Shown: piece after piece, positions 15,308-24,068 of the stretch
How the letters are laid out: every line of letters begins with the position of its first letter
Position numbering within the stretch: position 1 is the stretch's first letter
Origin: Saprospiraceae bacterium
GTDB taxonomy: Bacteria; Bacteroidota; Bacteroidia; Chitinophagales; Saprospiraceae
Reading direction: 5' to 3'
Assembly (NCBI GenBank): GCA_030148525.1
Contig: JASBTH010000351.1
Span: forward strand, 1 to 32,470
Length of the DNA stretch: 32,470 nucleotides
Translations under genes and position numbers: made by a program
The notes under the pieces: generated by a model
The model's input: only the letters and a program-made list of their open reading frames with translations
Databases searched by the model: none
Told to the model about the DNA's origin: nothing

Positions 15308-15756
15308 ACATTTTTGTTTTGTGAGGGTTAAAAATAGCCAAGCCATTCTGAATTAAAAAGTCGTCGTCCGGGTTTAGCAAGTCATCTCGGGGCAGGAACT
15401 ATCCTGTATCCGTAAAGATATGGCTGTGATGCTTGCGCAAAAAAGGGATGGAAAGGTGAAAAAATGCCAAAACTCAACCGATTTCTGAAAACCACCAACA
15501 CGGCACACCATTCTCAGCTACTTTTGTACGGTATACTAAAACCTGTCCTCCCGCCAATCACAGCGTTCACATGTTACTGTCCAACTACAATCCAGAGGCA
15601 TCCTCTCGGAGGAAGGAATCAATACAGATATCTGCCAGGAAATGTCTTGCCTTGCAGGCCATTACCAACCCGGGAGCTTACTTACCTGATTTATTCGGAT
15701 GGTCGCCAGCTTATACACACTCGTTTAAGGTCGTTTTTTTTCAAGAATAATTGTGG
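15308..15756. other. Divergent intergenic region before the hybrid kinase
   Basis: About 450 bases between divergent genes. A TACTTTTG box at 15519-15526 matches TAnnTTTG for plus-strand transcription and would give the kinase mRNA a leader of more than 200 bases. On the minus strand TATTTTTA (around 15329-15336) is a near match for the propeller gene. An open frame from 15464 runs into the kinase gene in another frame and resembles nothing I know, so I do not call it. Confidence 0.45.
15519..15526 (+). promoter_or_regulatory. -7 promoter element, candidate for the hybrid kinase
   Basis: TACTTTTG matches TAnnTTTG exactly but has no TTTG at the expected -33 distance and lies about 230 bases before the kinase start. 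Confidence 0.3.
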
Positions 15757-18273
15757 ATGGAAACGGTTTATCATCTTTTACAAAAAAGACCGTTGTCGGC
15801 TCAATTTATGCAGAACTCATCGAACCCTAATGACAGCATCATTGAGGATGTCTCTTTGCGCTACGAATTGGCTCTTTCGTTGGGCCAAACCCTTAATACC
15901 GAAGAGAATGTCCGCAATTTTTTGAATGTGCTCTGGTCGCGCAAACCATTGACCTTTGCTTCCGTATGGCTTCGGGAAGAAAAGAGCTTTCAATTGCATT
16001 ACGCCAAGCCTCATTTTTTGGTAAAGCAGACTGAGGTTTCCGACCAGCATCCGCTTTGGAAGCGACTCCTGGCCGCACCTAATGGATATTTATCAATAGG
16101 CTTAGAAATGGCCGGAGAATTGAATATCCACAAATTGGAGGGTGCCGGTAATGTAATATGTTACCGACTTAAGGATATAGGTTTCGTTTGCTTGTACGAC
16201 CGTACGCAAGATAACTCTTGTGCTGCGTCGGAGATGGATCAGTTGTTCGAAGTCATGGACAAGTTCGCAAATACTCTGGCAGGATGCCGGGCACATCAGC
16301 GTTTACAACGTATTCAACACCAGATCAAGGAAAGTGAGCACCGTTTCCGACAGGTTATAAACTCATCCCGGGATGCGGTGGTCATTACGGATTCCGGGGG
16401 GCTGGTACAAGAATGGAATCAGGAAGCGGAGGAATTATTTGGCTATCCCAGGTCTTTCGTGATCGGGAAATCAATTACCTGGTTACTACTACCGAAAAAG
16501 CAGCATAAACGGTTTTCGAAAGCACCAGGAAAACTGCTTTCCTATATGGAACGTGCCGCAAACCAGCATCGCCGGTATGTTATGGAAGGTCAGCACCAGA
16601 ATGGATCTCATTTCCCGATAGAGGTTAGTATATCGTCGTTTGAAACAAATCACAACGCTTTATTTAGCTTGTTTTTGCGGGATATAACGGAGCGGCAGGA
16701 ATCGGAGTCATCATTGCTGCACGCTATTCAGGAGGCCGAAAATGCCCGTATGGCTGAACAGCAGTTTCTGGCTAATATGAGTCACGAAATTCGCACTCCA
16801 ATGAATTCGGTAATCGGTATGACTCACTTACTCGCCAAGACTGATCTCAATGAGGAGCAAAAAGACCTTTTAGGTACACTGAGATTCTCGTCCGACAGCC
16901 TCCTGGAGGTACTCAACAATATCCTGGATTTGTCCAAGATCGAGGCTGGTGAATTAGAACCAGAAGAAAAGCCCTTTAATCTGAATGCATTGCTGCAATC
17001 CCAGTATAAAAGCACTAAGCTGAAATGCCACAACAGCGGTGTGGACGTTCATTTAGTGATTGATCCGCAAATCAGAGATTATCTGAAAGGTGACCGGACT
17101 CTGCTTAATCAAGTCCTTACCAATCTATTGAGCAATGCCGTGAAATTCACACGCGAGGGGAGTATTACCCTGCGGGCTGATTGTGTGGAAAGAACAAAAC
17201 GAAATCACACGATACAATTTAGTGTAACCGACACCGGCCCTGGGATACCGCAGGAAAAACAAGAACTGATCTTTAAGGATTTTGAGCAGATTGACGATGT
17301 CGAGAAGGGAAAAAATGTTGGTACCGGACTGGGATTAGCCATTGTAAAGCGCCTGCTGAGTCTGATAGGTGGTTTGATCACGCTGGAAAGCGAACCCGGA
17401 AAGGGTAGCACGTTTTATTTTACCCTGACCTTTCCCACTTTTCATACTGACTTCTTATTAACTGGTGAGCCAACTGCGCAACCGAAAAAGATGGATTCCG
17501 TATCTCTAAAAGGATTACGGGCCCTGGTGGCTGAGGATAATCCGTTAAATCAAAAGTTGATTGCCAGGATATTGTCGGGGTGGGGGGTGCAGTTCCACCT
17601 TGCTGAAAACGGTAAGCAGGCCCTGCACTTAGCCCATCAGCACCGCTATGATTTCGTGCTGATGGACCTGCACATGCCCGAAATGAATGGGGTTGACGCC
17701 ACCGCCGCCATTCGGAATAGCACGGGTAATCCCAACCACAATATTCCTATTATTGCACTTACTGCCGCTGCCATGCTGGATGAAAAGCGGGCAGCTATGA
17801 AAGCGGGAATGAGCGACTTTATGACCAAACCATTCTCGCCGGCCCTATTGAAACACATGCTTAGGAAAAGGATCTCCGCGGGTCCTGCTTCCGATGAAAA
17901 GATAGAACCTATGGATGCAAATCCTTCTGAGAAAATTGATTTATCCTACCTCGTCGAGTTGAGCGGCGGTGACAAAGTATTTATCGGAGAAATGCTACAG
18001 ACTTTTCTTGGCGAAACGTCCGAAATACTGGATAATCTGAAAGAAGTGGAAAATGGTGACGATCACGAACGAACCTACCAAATAGCTCACAAGCTAAAGT
18101 CGTCCCTGAAAATGATCGGCATGGAACGGGCTGCTGAACTTTGCCTGCAAATCGAAGAAAAAGCCCGCGCTGAAAAAGCCGACGAGATTCAGCGATCCAA
18201 TATTAAAGAGCTGATGGCCTGTGTCGAGCAGACTATTCCCGCCCTGGAAGAGGAGTTGGCATCATTGGATTAG
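15757..18273 (+). CDS. Hybrid sensor histidine kinase: GAF-like, PAS, HisKA, HATPase, REC, Hpt
   Basis: Encodes 838 residues with no membrane segment, so probably cytoplasmic. Order: a GAF-like sensory region (about 25-170), a PAS domain (about 190-300, DAVVITDSGGLVQEWNQEAEELFGY), HisKA with phospho-acceptor His343 (MSHEIRTPMN), HATPase (NLLSNAVKF, DTGPGIP, GTGLGLAIVKRL), a receiver with Asp637 (VLMDLHMPEMNG) and an Hpt domain with His778 (AHKLKSSLKMIG). The chain allows a full His-Asp-His relay to an unlinked regulator. No DNA-binding regulator lies beside it. An in-frame TAA ends at 15750; the start may be TTG 15751, ATG 15757 or ATG 15808. Confidence 0.92.
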   Translation: METVYHLLQKRPLSAQFMQNSSNPNDSIIEDVSLRYELALSLGQTLNTEENVRNFLNVLWSRKPLTFASVWLREEKSFQLHYAKPHFLVKQTEVSDQHPLWKRLLAAPNGYLSIGLEMAGELNIHKLEGAGNVICYRLKDIGFVCLYDRTQDNSCAASEMDQLFEVMDKFANTLAGCRAHQRLQRIQHQIKESEHRFRQVINSSRDAVVITDSGGLVQEWNQEAEELFGYPRSFVIGKSITWLLLPKKQHKRFSKAPGKLLSYMERAANQHRRYVMEGQHQNGSHFPIEVSISSFETNHNALFSLFLRDITERQESESSLLHAIQEAENARMAEQQFLANMSHEIRTPMNSVIGMTHLLAKTDLNEEQKDLLGTLRFSSDSLLEVLNNILDLSKIEAGELEPEEKPFNLNALLQSQYKSTKLKCHNSGVDVHLVIDPQIRDYLKGDRTLLNQVLTNLLSNAVKFTREGSITLRADCVERTKRNHTIQFSVTDTGPGIPQEKQELIFKDFEQIDDVEKGKNVGTGLGLAIVKRLLSLIGGLITLESEPGKGSTFYFTLTFPTFHTDFLLTGEPTAQPKKMDSVSLKGLRALVAEDNPLNQKLIARILSGWGVQFHLAENGKQALHLAHQHRYDFVLMDLHMPEMNGVDATAAIRNSTGNPNHNIPIIALTAAAMLDEKRAAMKAGMSDFMTKPFSPALLKHMLRKRISAGPASDEKIEPMDANPSEKIDLSYLVELSGGDKVFIGEMLQTFLGETSEILDNLKEVENGDDHERTYQIAHKLKSSLKMIGMERAAELCLQIEEKARAEKADEIQRSNIKELMACVEQTIPALEEELASLD

Positions 18274-18290
18274 ACAATCGGGCCGACAGG

Positions 18291-18367
18291 GTCCAGGGTC
18301 CACGGTCCACGATGCACGGTTTACGGCATACGAGCCTCGACGCTCTACGCCCGACGCACTACGCAGA
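18291..18367 (+). repeat. YYYACGG heptad array, third copy
   Basis: Units GTCCAGG, GTCCACG, GTCCACG, ATGCACG, GTTTACG, GCATACG, AGCCTCG follow in period seven, 18 bases after the kinase stop, and decay into ACGCTCTACGCCCGACGCAC. The sense-strand orientation relative to the preceding gene is the same as for the arrays after obgE. The rest of the 18274-18537 gap holds only the promoter at 18486-18517. Confidence 0.7.
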
Positions 18368-18485
18368 CAAGAGCAAGGCTCAAATCAAAAGCATTGGAAA
18401 CGCAAGGATCAGCAAGGCCCACGGTCCCGGCCCGAATGAACATGGCCTAAATCTCAACTTCAGCCTTCACCATGTACAGCTACGA

Positions 18486-18517
18486 TTTGGGCCTCAGCCT
18501 AAAACTATGTACTTTTA
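18486..18517 (+). promoter_or_regulatory. Bacteroidota-type promoter of the metal efflux locus
   Basis: TTTG at 18486-18489, a 20-base spacer, and TACTTTTA at 18510-18517 (one mismatch to TAnnTTTG). It lies 20 bases before the ATG of the first gene of the locus. No operator-like palindrome was noticed around it. Confidence 0.55.
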
Positions 18518-18537
18518 CAGCCTGTTATTAAGTAACT

Positions 18538-18957
18538 ATGCGTAACCGCTGGCTTCATATTTCTCTGGCTTATCTACTGATCCTCAGCCAAACCGGGCTG
18601 TTGATCAACACCCACCTTTGCCAGGGTGAACGCAAGCAATCCTCCGTTTTTACGCAAGCGCCTACTTGTCACAGTAAGTCAGCAAAAGCAGAAATGCCCG
18701 CCTCTTGTCCCATGCATGCGCAAATGATGGATGAGAAGTCCTGCTGCGACGATGAGTCTTCCTATCATAAATCCGATATCGATCAGTGGGTAACTGCTAC
18801 GGTCATGCCGGGTACACCAGCAGCTGTGGTCTTGCCAAACCCCTGGACACCGCGCTTGATAATATCATCTCTGCAAGGCGTTTTTCCGCCTGTGTATGAA
18901 TCACCACCCAAAATTTTTTCAGACCTGGGAATCCTCTTTCAGGTCTTTCGGTTGTAG
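18538..18957 (+). CDS. Small Cys/His/Met-rich protein, HYC_CC_PP-like
   Basis: Encodes 139 residues. A hydrophobic N-terminal segment (LHISLAYLLILSQTGLLI) should export or anchor it. Then come NTHLCQGE, TCHSKS, SCPMHAQMMDEKSCCDDES and, near the end, FPPVYESPP. This order (H-x-C, CC, PP) fits the small Bacteroidota HYC_CC_PP family, known from NCBI naming and without an assigned function. Five Cys plus several His and Met suggest periplasmic metal binding (inference). It is the first gene of the efflux locus and has its own promoter. Confidence 0.7.
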   Translation: MRNRWLHISLAYLLILSQTGLLINTHLCQGERKQSSVFTQAPTCHSKSAKAEMPASCPMHAQMMDEKSCCDDESSYHKSDIDQWVTATVMPGTPAAVVLPNPWTPRLIISSLQGVFPPVYESPPKIFSDLGILFQVFRL

Positions 18958-18972
18958 CCACATCTGTATCTG

Positions 18973-19086
18973 ATTGGTTCGCGCCAGGCGAATCAATGTA
19001 CTTGCTATGCCTCTTCCTCAGGAAGCGGGCCATTGCTTTACGGGTGTTCCGGCGAAAACTTACCGACCAAATGTAAAAAGTCGGTA
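18973..19086 (+). promoter_or_regulatory. Structured leader before the CusA-type gene
   Basis: Three stems lie in the 202-base gap between the first small gene and the pump gene: ATTGGTTCGC/GCGAATCAAT (18973-18982 / 18988-18997, one G-U pair), CTTCC-TCA-GGAAG (19013-19025) and TACCGAC/GTCGGTA (19061-19067 / 19080-19086). They could form a regulatory or processing leader. This is pattern only; no known riboswitch consensus was recognised. Confidence 0.35.
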
Positions 19087-19159
19087 TCTACGGACTCGAA
19101 GATGCTTTACATCCTCGCCGTCTGTACAGATTCTGGAATACCTTCAGACAGGTGTTCTT

Positions 19160-22100
19160 ATGATCAAGCAAATCATCCATTTTTTTCTGGCGAATAAGCT
19201 GGTGGCTTTCTTGCTGCTTTTGCTGTTCGCAGGTTGGGGGCTGACCACAGCGCCCATTCAAATTATGCCTTCCTGGTGGCCACAGGATCCGGTAGCCGTT
19301 GATGCTATTCCCAACCTCGGAGAAAATCAGCAAATTGTTTTTACCCGGTGGCCGGGACGCTCTCCCCAAGACGTAGAAGACCAGGTGACCTACCCGCTGA
19401 CCAGTGCCCTTCTGGGCGTTCCGGGGGTGAAATCTGTACGGTCCAACTCTATGTTTGGTTTTTCCAGCATCTACCTCATCTTCGAAGAGGACGTGGAGTT
19501 TTACTGGAGTCGTTCGCGAATCCTGGAGAAACTAAATGCCCTCCCTCCGGGAACCTTACCGGAGGAAGTTCAACCCAGCCTGGGTCCCGATGCTACGGCG
19601 CTCGGGCAGATATATTGGTATACACTGGAAGGACGCGATCCGGATGGTCATCCTACCGGAGGGTGGGATCCCCAGGAGTTGCGATCCGTTCAGGATTTCT
19701 ACGTCAAATATGGTCTGGCAACTGCCGCAGGTGTCTCGGAGGTAGCATCCGTGGGAGGCTACGTACGCGAATACCAGATCGATGTGAATCCCGATGCCAT
19801 GAAGCGTTTTGGCGTAAGCCTGCCTCAGGTCATGCAGGCGGTACGCAATGCTAACCTGGATGTCGGTGCCCAAACTATGGAGATAAACCTGGCCGAATAC
19901 TTTGTACGGGGACTCGGTTACATCGAAGACCTGGAAGATATCGAGCAAACGGTAGTCACCACCCGGAATAACGTTCCGATTACTATCGGCGATCTGGCCT
20001 TCGTTAACGAGGGTCCCGCTACGCGACGCGGGGCGCTCGATAAGTCCGGCGCAGAGGCAGTCGGTGGTGTGGTCGTGGCCCGCTACGGGGCCAATCCAAT
20101 GGCTGTGATCGATAACGTTAAAGACAAAATCGAGGAGATTAGTCCGGGCCTTCCGGCAAAGACACTGGAAGACGGAACACGGTCGCAAGTTACAATCGTA
20201 CCCTTTTACGACCGGACCGACTTGATCAATGAGACCATTGGTACCCTTGACGAAGCCCTGCGCCTGGAGATCCTGATCACGGTCATTGTGGTCATTCTGA
20301 TGCTGATGAATCTGCGCTCCTCCTTACTGGTCTCGGGCTTGTTACCCGCAGCGGTATTGATGTGCTTTATTGCTATGCGGTATTTCGGGGTCGATGCTAA
20401 CATCGTTGCCTTGTCCGGGATTGCGATTGCCATTGGCACCATGGTCGATATGGGCATTGTACTGACCGAGAGTATTGTATTAAGGTTGGAGGATCCTCCC
20501 GAAGGGGAGAGTCTTTTCCAATCGGTACTCTCGGCCAGTAGTGAGGTAGCATCTGCCGTAGTTACGGCGGTAGCTACGACCATTATCAGTTTTCTACCGG
20601 TATTTACCATGGAAGCTGCGGAGGGAAAGTTGTTCCGGCCTTTGGCTTTTACCAAAACCTTTGCTCTGCTGGCCACCATTATCCTGGCCATTACCATTCT
20701 GCCACCTCTGGCCCAACTGCTGTTTTCGGTAGCCCGGGGTGCTAAATGGCGCCGCTACCTGACCAATGGGTTGCTTATGGGAGCGGGGTTTGTGTTGCTT
20801 GGATTTGGATTACAGATTGCTGGCGGGCTTTTTGCACTGGTTGGTCTGGCCGGAGTGGGGACGCTATTTTTAGAGGGCCGTTGGTCCCCAAGCCGGATGC
20901 TGTGGTTCAACCGCGTGAAGAATGGCGTATTTGCCGCCATTGTAACGTTTTTGTTGGCCCGGCTTTGGATGCCGCTGGGAGTAGCGGAATCGGTGGTGGT
21001 CAATGCCCTTTTCGTAGGGGCGCTTATTGCGGTTTTGCTACTGTTTTTCCAGGGTATGATCCGCTTCTATGAGCCTATACTTAGGTGGTGCCTGCGCTTC
21101 AAGTGGGCTTTTCTGATCCTGCCGGTGGTACTGATTGTTTTCGGCCTCCGGGTATGGCGCAATACGGGGGAAGAATTTATGCCCAGCCTCGATGAGGGGG
21201 CCTTTTTGCTCATGCCTACCTCCATGCCTCATTCGGGGATGCAGGAGAATATGAAGAACTTACGCCTGCTCGATATGGCCGTGACCTCCATCCCCGAGGT
21301 AGAGCAAGTGGTTGGCAAACTGGGCCGGGCCGAAACAGCTCTCGATCCCGCACCTATTTCCATGTACGAGAATGTCATTCTCTATAAATCAGAATATAAG
21401 ACCGACGAGCGGGGCCGACGCCTTCGCTTTAAGGTGAATGAATACGGCAACTTCATGCGGGACGAAGCCGGCGAATTAATGCCCGATAAAGATGGTCGTT
21501 ATTTCCGGCAGTGGCGTGATCACATTCAAACGCCCGATGATATTTGGGATGAGATCGTCAAGGTAACCCGTTTGCCGGGAGTGACCTCGGCGCCGAAATT
21601 GCAGCCTATCGAAACCCGCCTCGTCATGCTGCAAACAGGTATGCGTGCCCCGATGGGTATCAAGGTCAGAGGGCGGGACCTTGCCGAGATCGAGGCCTTC
21701 GGGCTGGCACTGGAGCCCTTGCTCAAGGATGTGGAAGGCGTAAAAGATCCGGCCGTTTTTGCCGAACGGATCATCGGTAAGCCCTATCTGGAATTCGATA
21801 TCGATCGCGGGGCTATTGCCCGACACGGACTCACTATTGTCGATGTGCAACAGCATATCCAGGCGGCCATAGGTGGTATGACTATGACCCAAACGGTCGA
21901 AGGTCGGGAGCGGTATGCGGTTCGCGTGCGGTATCCCAGGGAGTTGCGTAATGATCCGGCTGTCGCCAAAAATATCTTGCTGCCCAGCAGTAGCGGCGGG
22001 CAAATCCCGCTGGGTGAGTTAGTTGATATTACCTATTCCCAAGGCCCGCAATCGATCAAAAGCGAGGATGGGTTCCTCGTGGGCTATGTGCTGTTCGATA

Positions 22101-22864
22101 AAGAAGATGGCTACGCCGAAGTGGAGGTCGTCGAAGCTGCTAAACGGTATTTGCAGGAACAGATCGAGGCGGGTGTCCTGGAGGTTCCTGCCGGTATCAA
22201 CTACGATTTTGCGGGGAACTACGAGCAACAACAGCGCGCCAGCAAACGACTCGCGATCGTGATGCCCATTGCCCTTATGCTCATTTTCCTGATCCTGTAC
22301 TTTCAGTTCCGGTCGGTCGCCATTTCGCTCATGGTGTTTTCGGGGGTCTTTGTGGCCTTTGCCGGCGGGTTTATTCTGATCGGCTGGTACAGTTGGGAGG
22401 GATTTCTGGATGTGACGTTATTGGGCACCAATTTGCGCGACTTATTTCAGGTGCAACCCATTAACCTCAGCGTAGCCGTTTGGGTAGGATTTTTGGCGCT
22501 GTTTGGCATTGCGACCGATGATGGGGTCTTGGTGGCCACCTTCCTCAAGGATAGTTTCCAGGCCAATGAGCCCCAATCGATCCCCGAGATTCGCGATGCG
22601 GTGGTGGAGGGTGGTCTGCGACGGGTACGGCCGGCTATGATGACGACGGCCACCACCATTTTGGCTCTGTTGCCTATCCTGACCTCTACGGGGCGCGGTG
22701 CCGATATTATGGTACCCATGGCTATCCCCTCCTTTGGGGGTATGCTGTTCCAGTCGATCACCATGTTTACAGTGCCGGTCTTATTCGCTCTGTGGAAAGA
22801 GGGACAATTCCATGTGCACCGGCGATTTTCAAAACCTCAAAACGGAACCGATGAAACGCATTAG
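19160..22864 (+). CDS. cusA: CusA/CzcA-family heavy-metal efflux RND pump
   Basis: Inner membrane proton-driven pump of 1234 residues, taking metal ions from the periplasm (and perhaps cytoplasm) to an outer membrane channel. Signs: N-terminal MIKQIIHFFLANKLVAFLLL, WPGRSPQDVEDQVTYPLTSALLGVPGVKSVRS, the proton-relay Asp430 in GTMVDMGIVLTES, and GMTMTQTVEGRERYAVRVRYP. It is about 190 residues longer than E. coli CusA. There is an insertion with about four predicted helices between TM6 and TM7 (about 526-633), and an extra periplasmic segment (about 747-794). Of the E. coli Met triad only Met823 seems kept, so the ion is uncertain. The ATG at 19160 starts the first TM helix. Its end overlaps the next gene by 14 bases. 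Confidence 0.93.
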   Translation: MIKQIIHFFLANKLVAFLLLLLFAGWGLTTAPIQIMPSWWPQDPVAVDAIPNLGENQQIVFTRWPGRSPQDVEDQVTYPLTSALLGVPGVKSVRSNSMFGFSSIYLIFEEDVEFYWSRSRILEKLNALPPGTLPEEVQPSLGPDATALGQIYWYTLEGRDPDGHPTGGWDPQELRSVQDFYVKYGLATAAGVSEVASVGGYVREYQIDVNPDAMKRFGVSLPQVMQAVRNANLDVGAQTMEINLAEYFVRGLGYIEDLEDIEQTVVTTRNNVPITIGDLAFVNEGPATRRGALDKSGAEAVGGVVVARYGANPMAVIDNVKDKIEEISPGLPAKTLEDGTRSQVTIVPFYDRTDLINETIGTLDEALRLEILITVIVVILMLMNLRSSLLVSGLLPAAVLMCFIAMRYFGVDANIVALSGIAIAIGTMVDMGIVLTESIVLRLEDPPEGESLFQSVLSASSEVASAVVTAVATTIISFLPVFTMEAAEGKLFRPLAFTKTFALLATIILAITILPPLAQLLFSVARGAKWRRYLTNGLLMGAGFVLLGFGLQIAGGLFALVGLAGVGTLFLEGRWSPSRMLWFNRVKNGVFAAIVTFLLARLWMPLGVAESVVVNALFVGALIAVLLLFFQGMIRFYEPILRWCLRFKWAFLILPVVLIVFGLRVWRNTGEEFMPSLDEGAFLLMPTSMPHSGMQENMKNLRLLDMAVTSIPEVEQVVGKLGRAETALDPAPISMYENVILYKSEYKTDERGRRLRFKVNEYGNFMRDEAGELMPDKDGRYFRQWRDHIQTPDDIWDEIVKVTRLPGVTSAPKLQPIETRLVMLQTGMRAPMGIKVRGRDLAEIEAFGLALEPLLKDVEGVKDPAVFAERIIGKPYLEFDIDRGAIARHGLTIVDVQQHIQAAIGGMTMTQTVEGRERYAVRVRYPRELRNDPAVAKNILLPSSSGGQIPLGELVDITYSQGPQSIKSEDGFLVGYVLFDKEDGYAEVEVVEAAKRYLQEQIEAGVLEVPAGINYDFAGNYEQQQRASKRLAIVMPIALMLIFLILYFQFRSVAISLMVFSGVFVAFAGGFILIGWYSWEGFLDVTLLGTNLRDLFQVQPINLSVAVWVGFLALFGIATDDGVLVATFLKDSFQANEPQSIPEIRDAVVEGGLRRVRPAMMTTATTILALLPILTSTGRGADIMVPMAIPSFGGMLFQSITMFTVPVLFALWKEGQFHVHRRFSKPQNGTDETH

Positions 22865-24056
22865 CACCCTACTGCTCTTCTTGTCGTTTGCCCTGCTCGC
22901 AAATACCCAGCCATTGGATACCTTACTGGATCAATTGCGTAGTGAAAATCCGGAACTACGGGCTTTGGACAGAATGTACCGTGCGGACCAACTGGTGCCC
23001 CCGCAGGTCGACGATTGGGCGGATACCGAATTTGGTGTCGGGTTCGGTCTGTTACCCACGGAGACGCGATTGGGCCCCCAGCAAGTCAGGTTGAGTGTCA
23101 CCCAAATGCTGCCCTGGCCGGGCCGTCTGGATGCGAAGCGGAATTTGGCGGAAGCCAAAGCGGGGGTCAGTCAGTGGGATGCCCCCACCCGGACACTGCA
23201 GATGGAACGCCGGTTTACGGAAGCTTACTACCGACTGTATGAACTGCGTAAGACCGATGGAATTATTTCCCGCCAACTGGCCATCATTGACCAATTACGC
23301 CGATTGCTGCTGCAGCGGGTAGCGGCCGGGCAGGCCCGAACCACCGCCCTGCTACGGCTGGATCTGCGGGAAGAGGAATTACAAGAGCAGCGACAATTGC
23401 TGGGGTTGCGGCAACAGATACCCCTCTCGATAATGCAGGAATTATTGGGTACGGACCGGCCCGTTTCTACACCCGACACCCTGGTGGTAGCTTTTTTCCC
23501 GGAAGGGGTAGAGGTTGATTCCTCGCATCCGGAGATCGTCCGGCTTGACCAACAGCTCCGGGTGGCTGAATCTGAGATAGCCATCGCTGGTCTGCAAAGT
23601 AAACCCTCGCTGGGGGTTGGATTGGATTATTTTCTGGTAGGTAAGCGTTCCGATGCTGTGCCCAGTGGTAATGGCCGCGACATTGTGCTGCCGCGGGTAA
23701 TGCTTTCGGTGCCATTGGGTGGTGATCGCTACGAGAAGCGACAGCAGGAGCAGCGGGTTCGAATGGGCGCGATTGCGGATAGGGAAGAAGCATTAATTCT
23801 GGCCTTACGGCAAAAGCAGACCGAAGCACGGGCCCGGTACCAGGAAGCCCTGCTGGCGCTGAATAGCTACGCCCGGCAGCAGGAAGTACTTCGCGAGACC
23901 ATTGAACTGGAAATACGGGCATTGAGTACGGGCGAAACCCGGCTGGATGACGTCCTGGACCTCTACAACCGGGAAATAGATTATCAGATTAAAGAATTAC
24001 GAGCGATCGTTGCCACCCATCTGGCCCTGGCCGATTTGGTGAGCACGTTGCCCTAA
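22851..24056 (+). CDS. CusC/TolC-type outer membrane efflux factor
   Basis: Encodes 401 residues. A signal peptide (MKRISTLLLFLSFALLANTQ) is followed by two long coiled-coil repeats of the OEP family: LDTLLDQLRSENPELRALDRMY and LRLDLREEELQEQRQLLGLRQQ in the first, SEIAIAGLQSKPSLGVGLDYFL and ETIELEIRALSTGETRLDDVLDLYNREIDYQIKELRAIVA in the second. It should trimerise as the outer membrane exit duct of the pump. The ATG overlaps the end of the pump gene by 14 bases, showing translational coupling, and the adaptor gene follows after 12 bases. Confidence 0.9.
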   Translation: MKRISTLLLFLSFALLANTQPLDTLLDQLRSENPELRALDRMYRADQLVPPQVDDWADTEFGVGFGLLPTETRLGPQQVRLSVTQMLPWPGRLDAKRNLAEAKAGVSQWDAPTRTLQMERRFTEAYYRLYELRKTDGIISRQLAIIDQLRRLLLQRVAAGQARTTALLRLDLREEELQEQRQLLGLRQQIPLSIMQELLGTDRPVSTPDTLVVAFFPEGVEVDSSHPEIVRLDQQLRVAESEIAIAGLQSKPSLGVGLDYFLVGKRSDAVPSGNGRDIVLPRVMLSVPLGGDRYEKRQQEQRVRMGAIADREEALILALRQKQTEARARYQEALLALNSYARQQEVLRETIELEIRALSTGETRLDDVLDLYNREIDYQIKELRAIVATHLALADLVSTLP

Positions 24057-24068
24057 ATACTATTGTAT

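Noticed and set aside
15464-15925. 153-codon open frame on the plus strand
   Set aside because: Runs into the kinase gene in a different frame, is rich in Cys, Arg and Pro, has no recognisable domain, and its start has no promoter fit.
18974-19159. N-terminal extension of the pump protein from a TTG at 18974
   Set aside because: The added 62 residues are Arg/Cys-rich, not family-like, and precede the natural first membrane helix that starts at the ATG at 19160.
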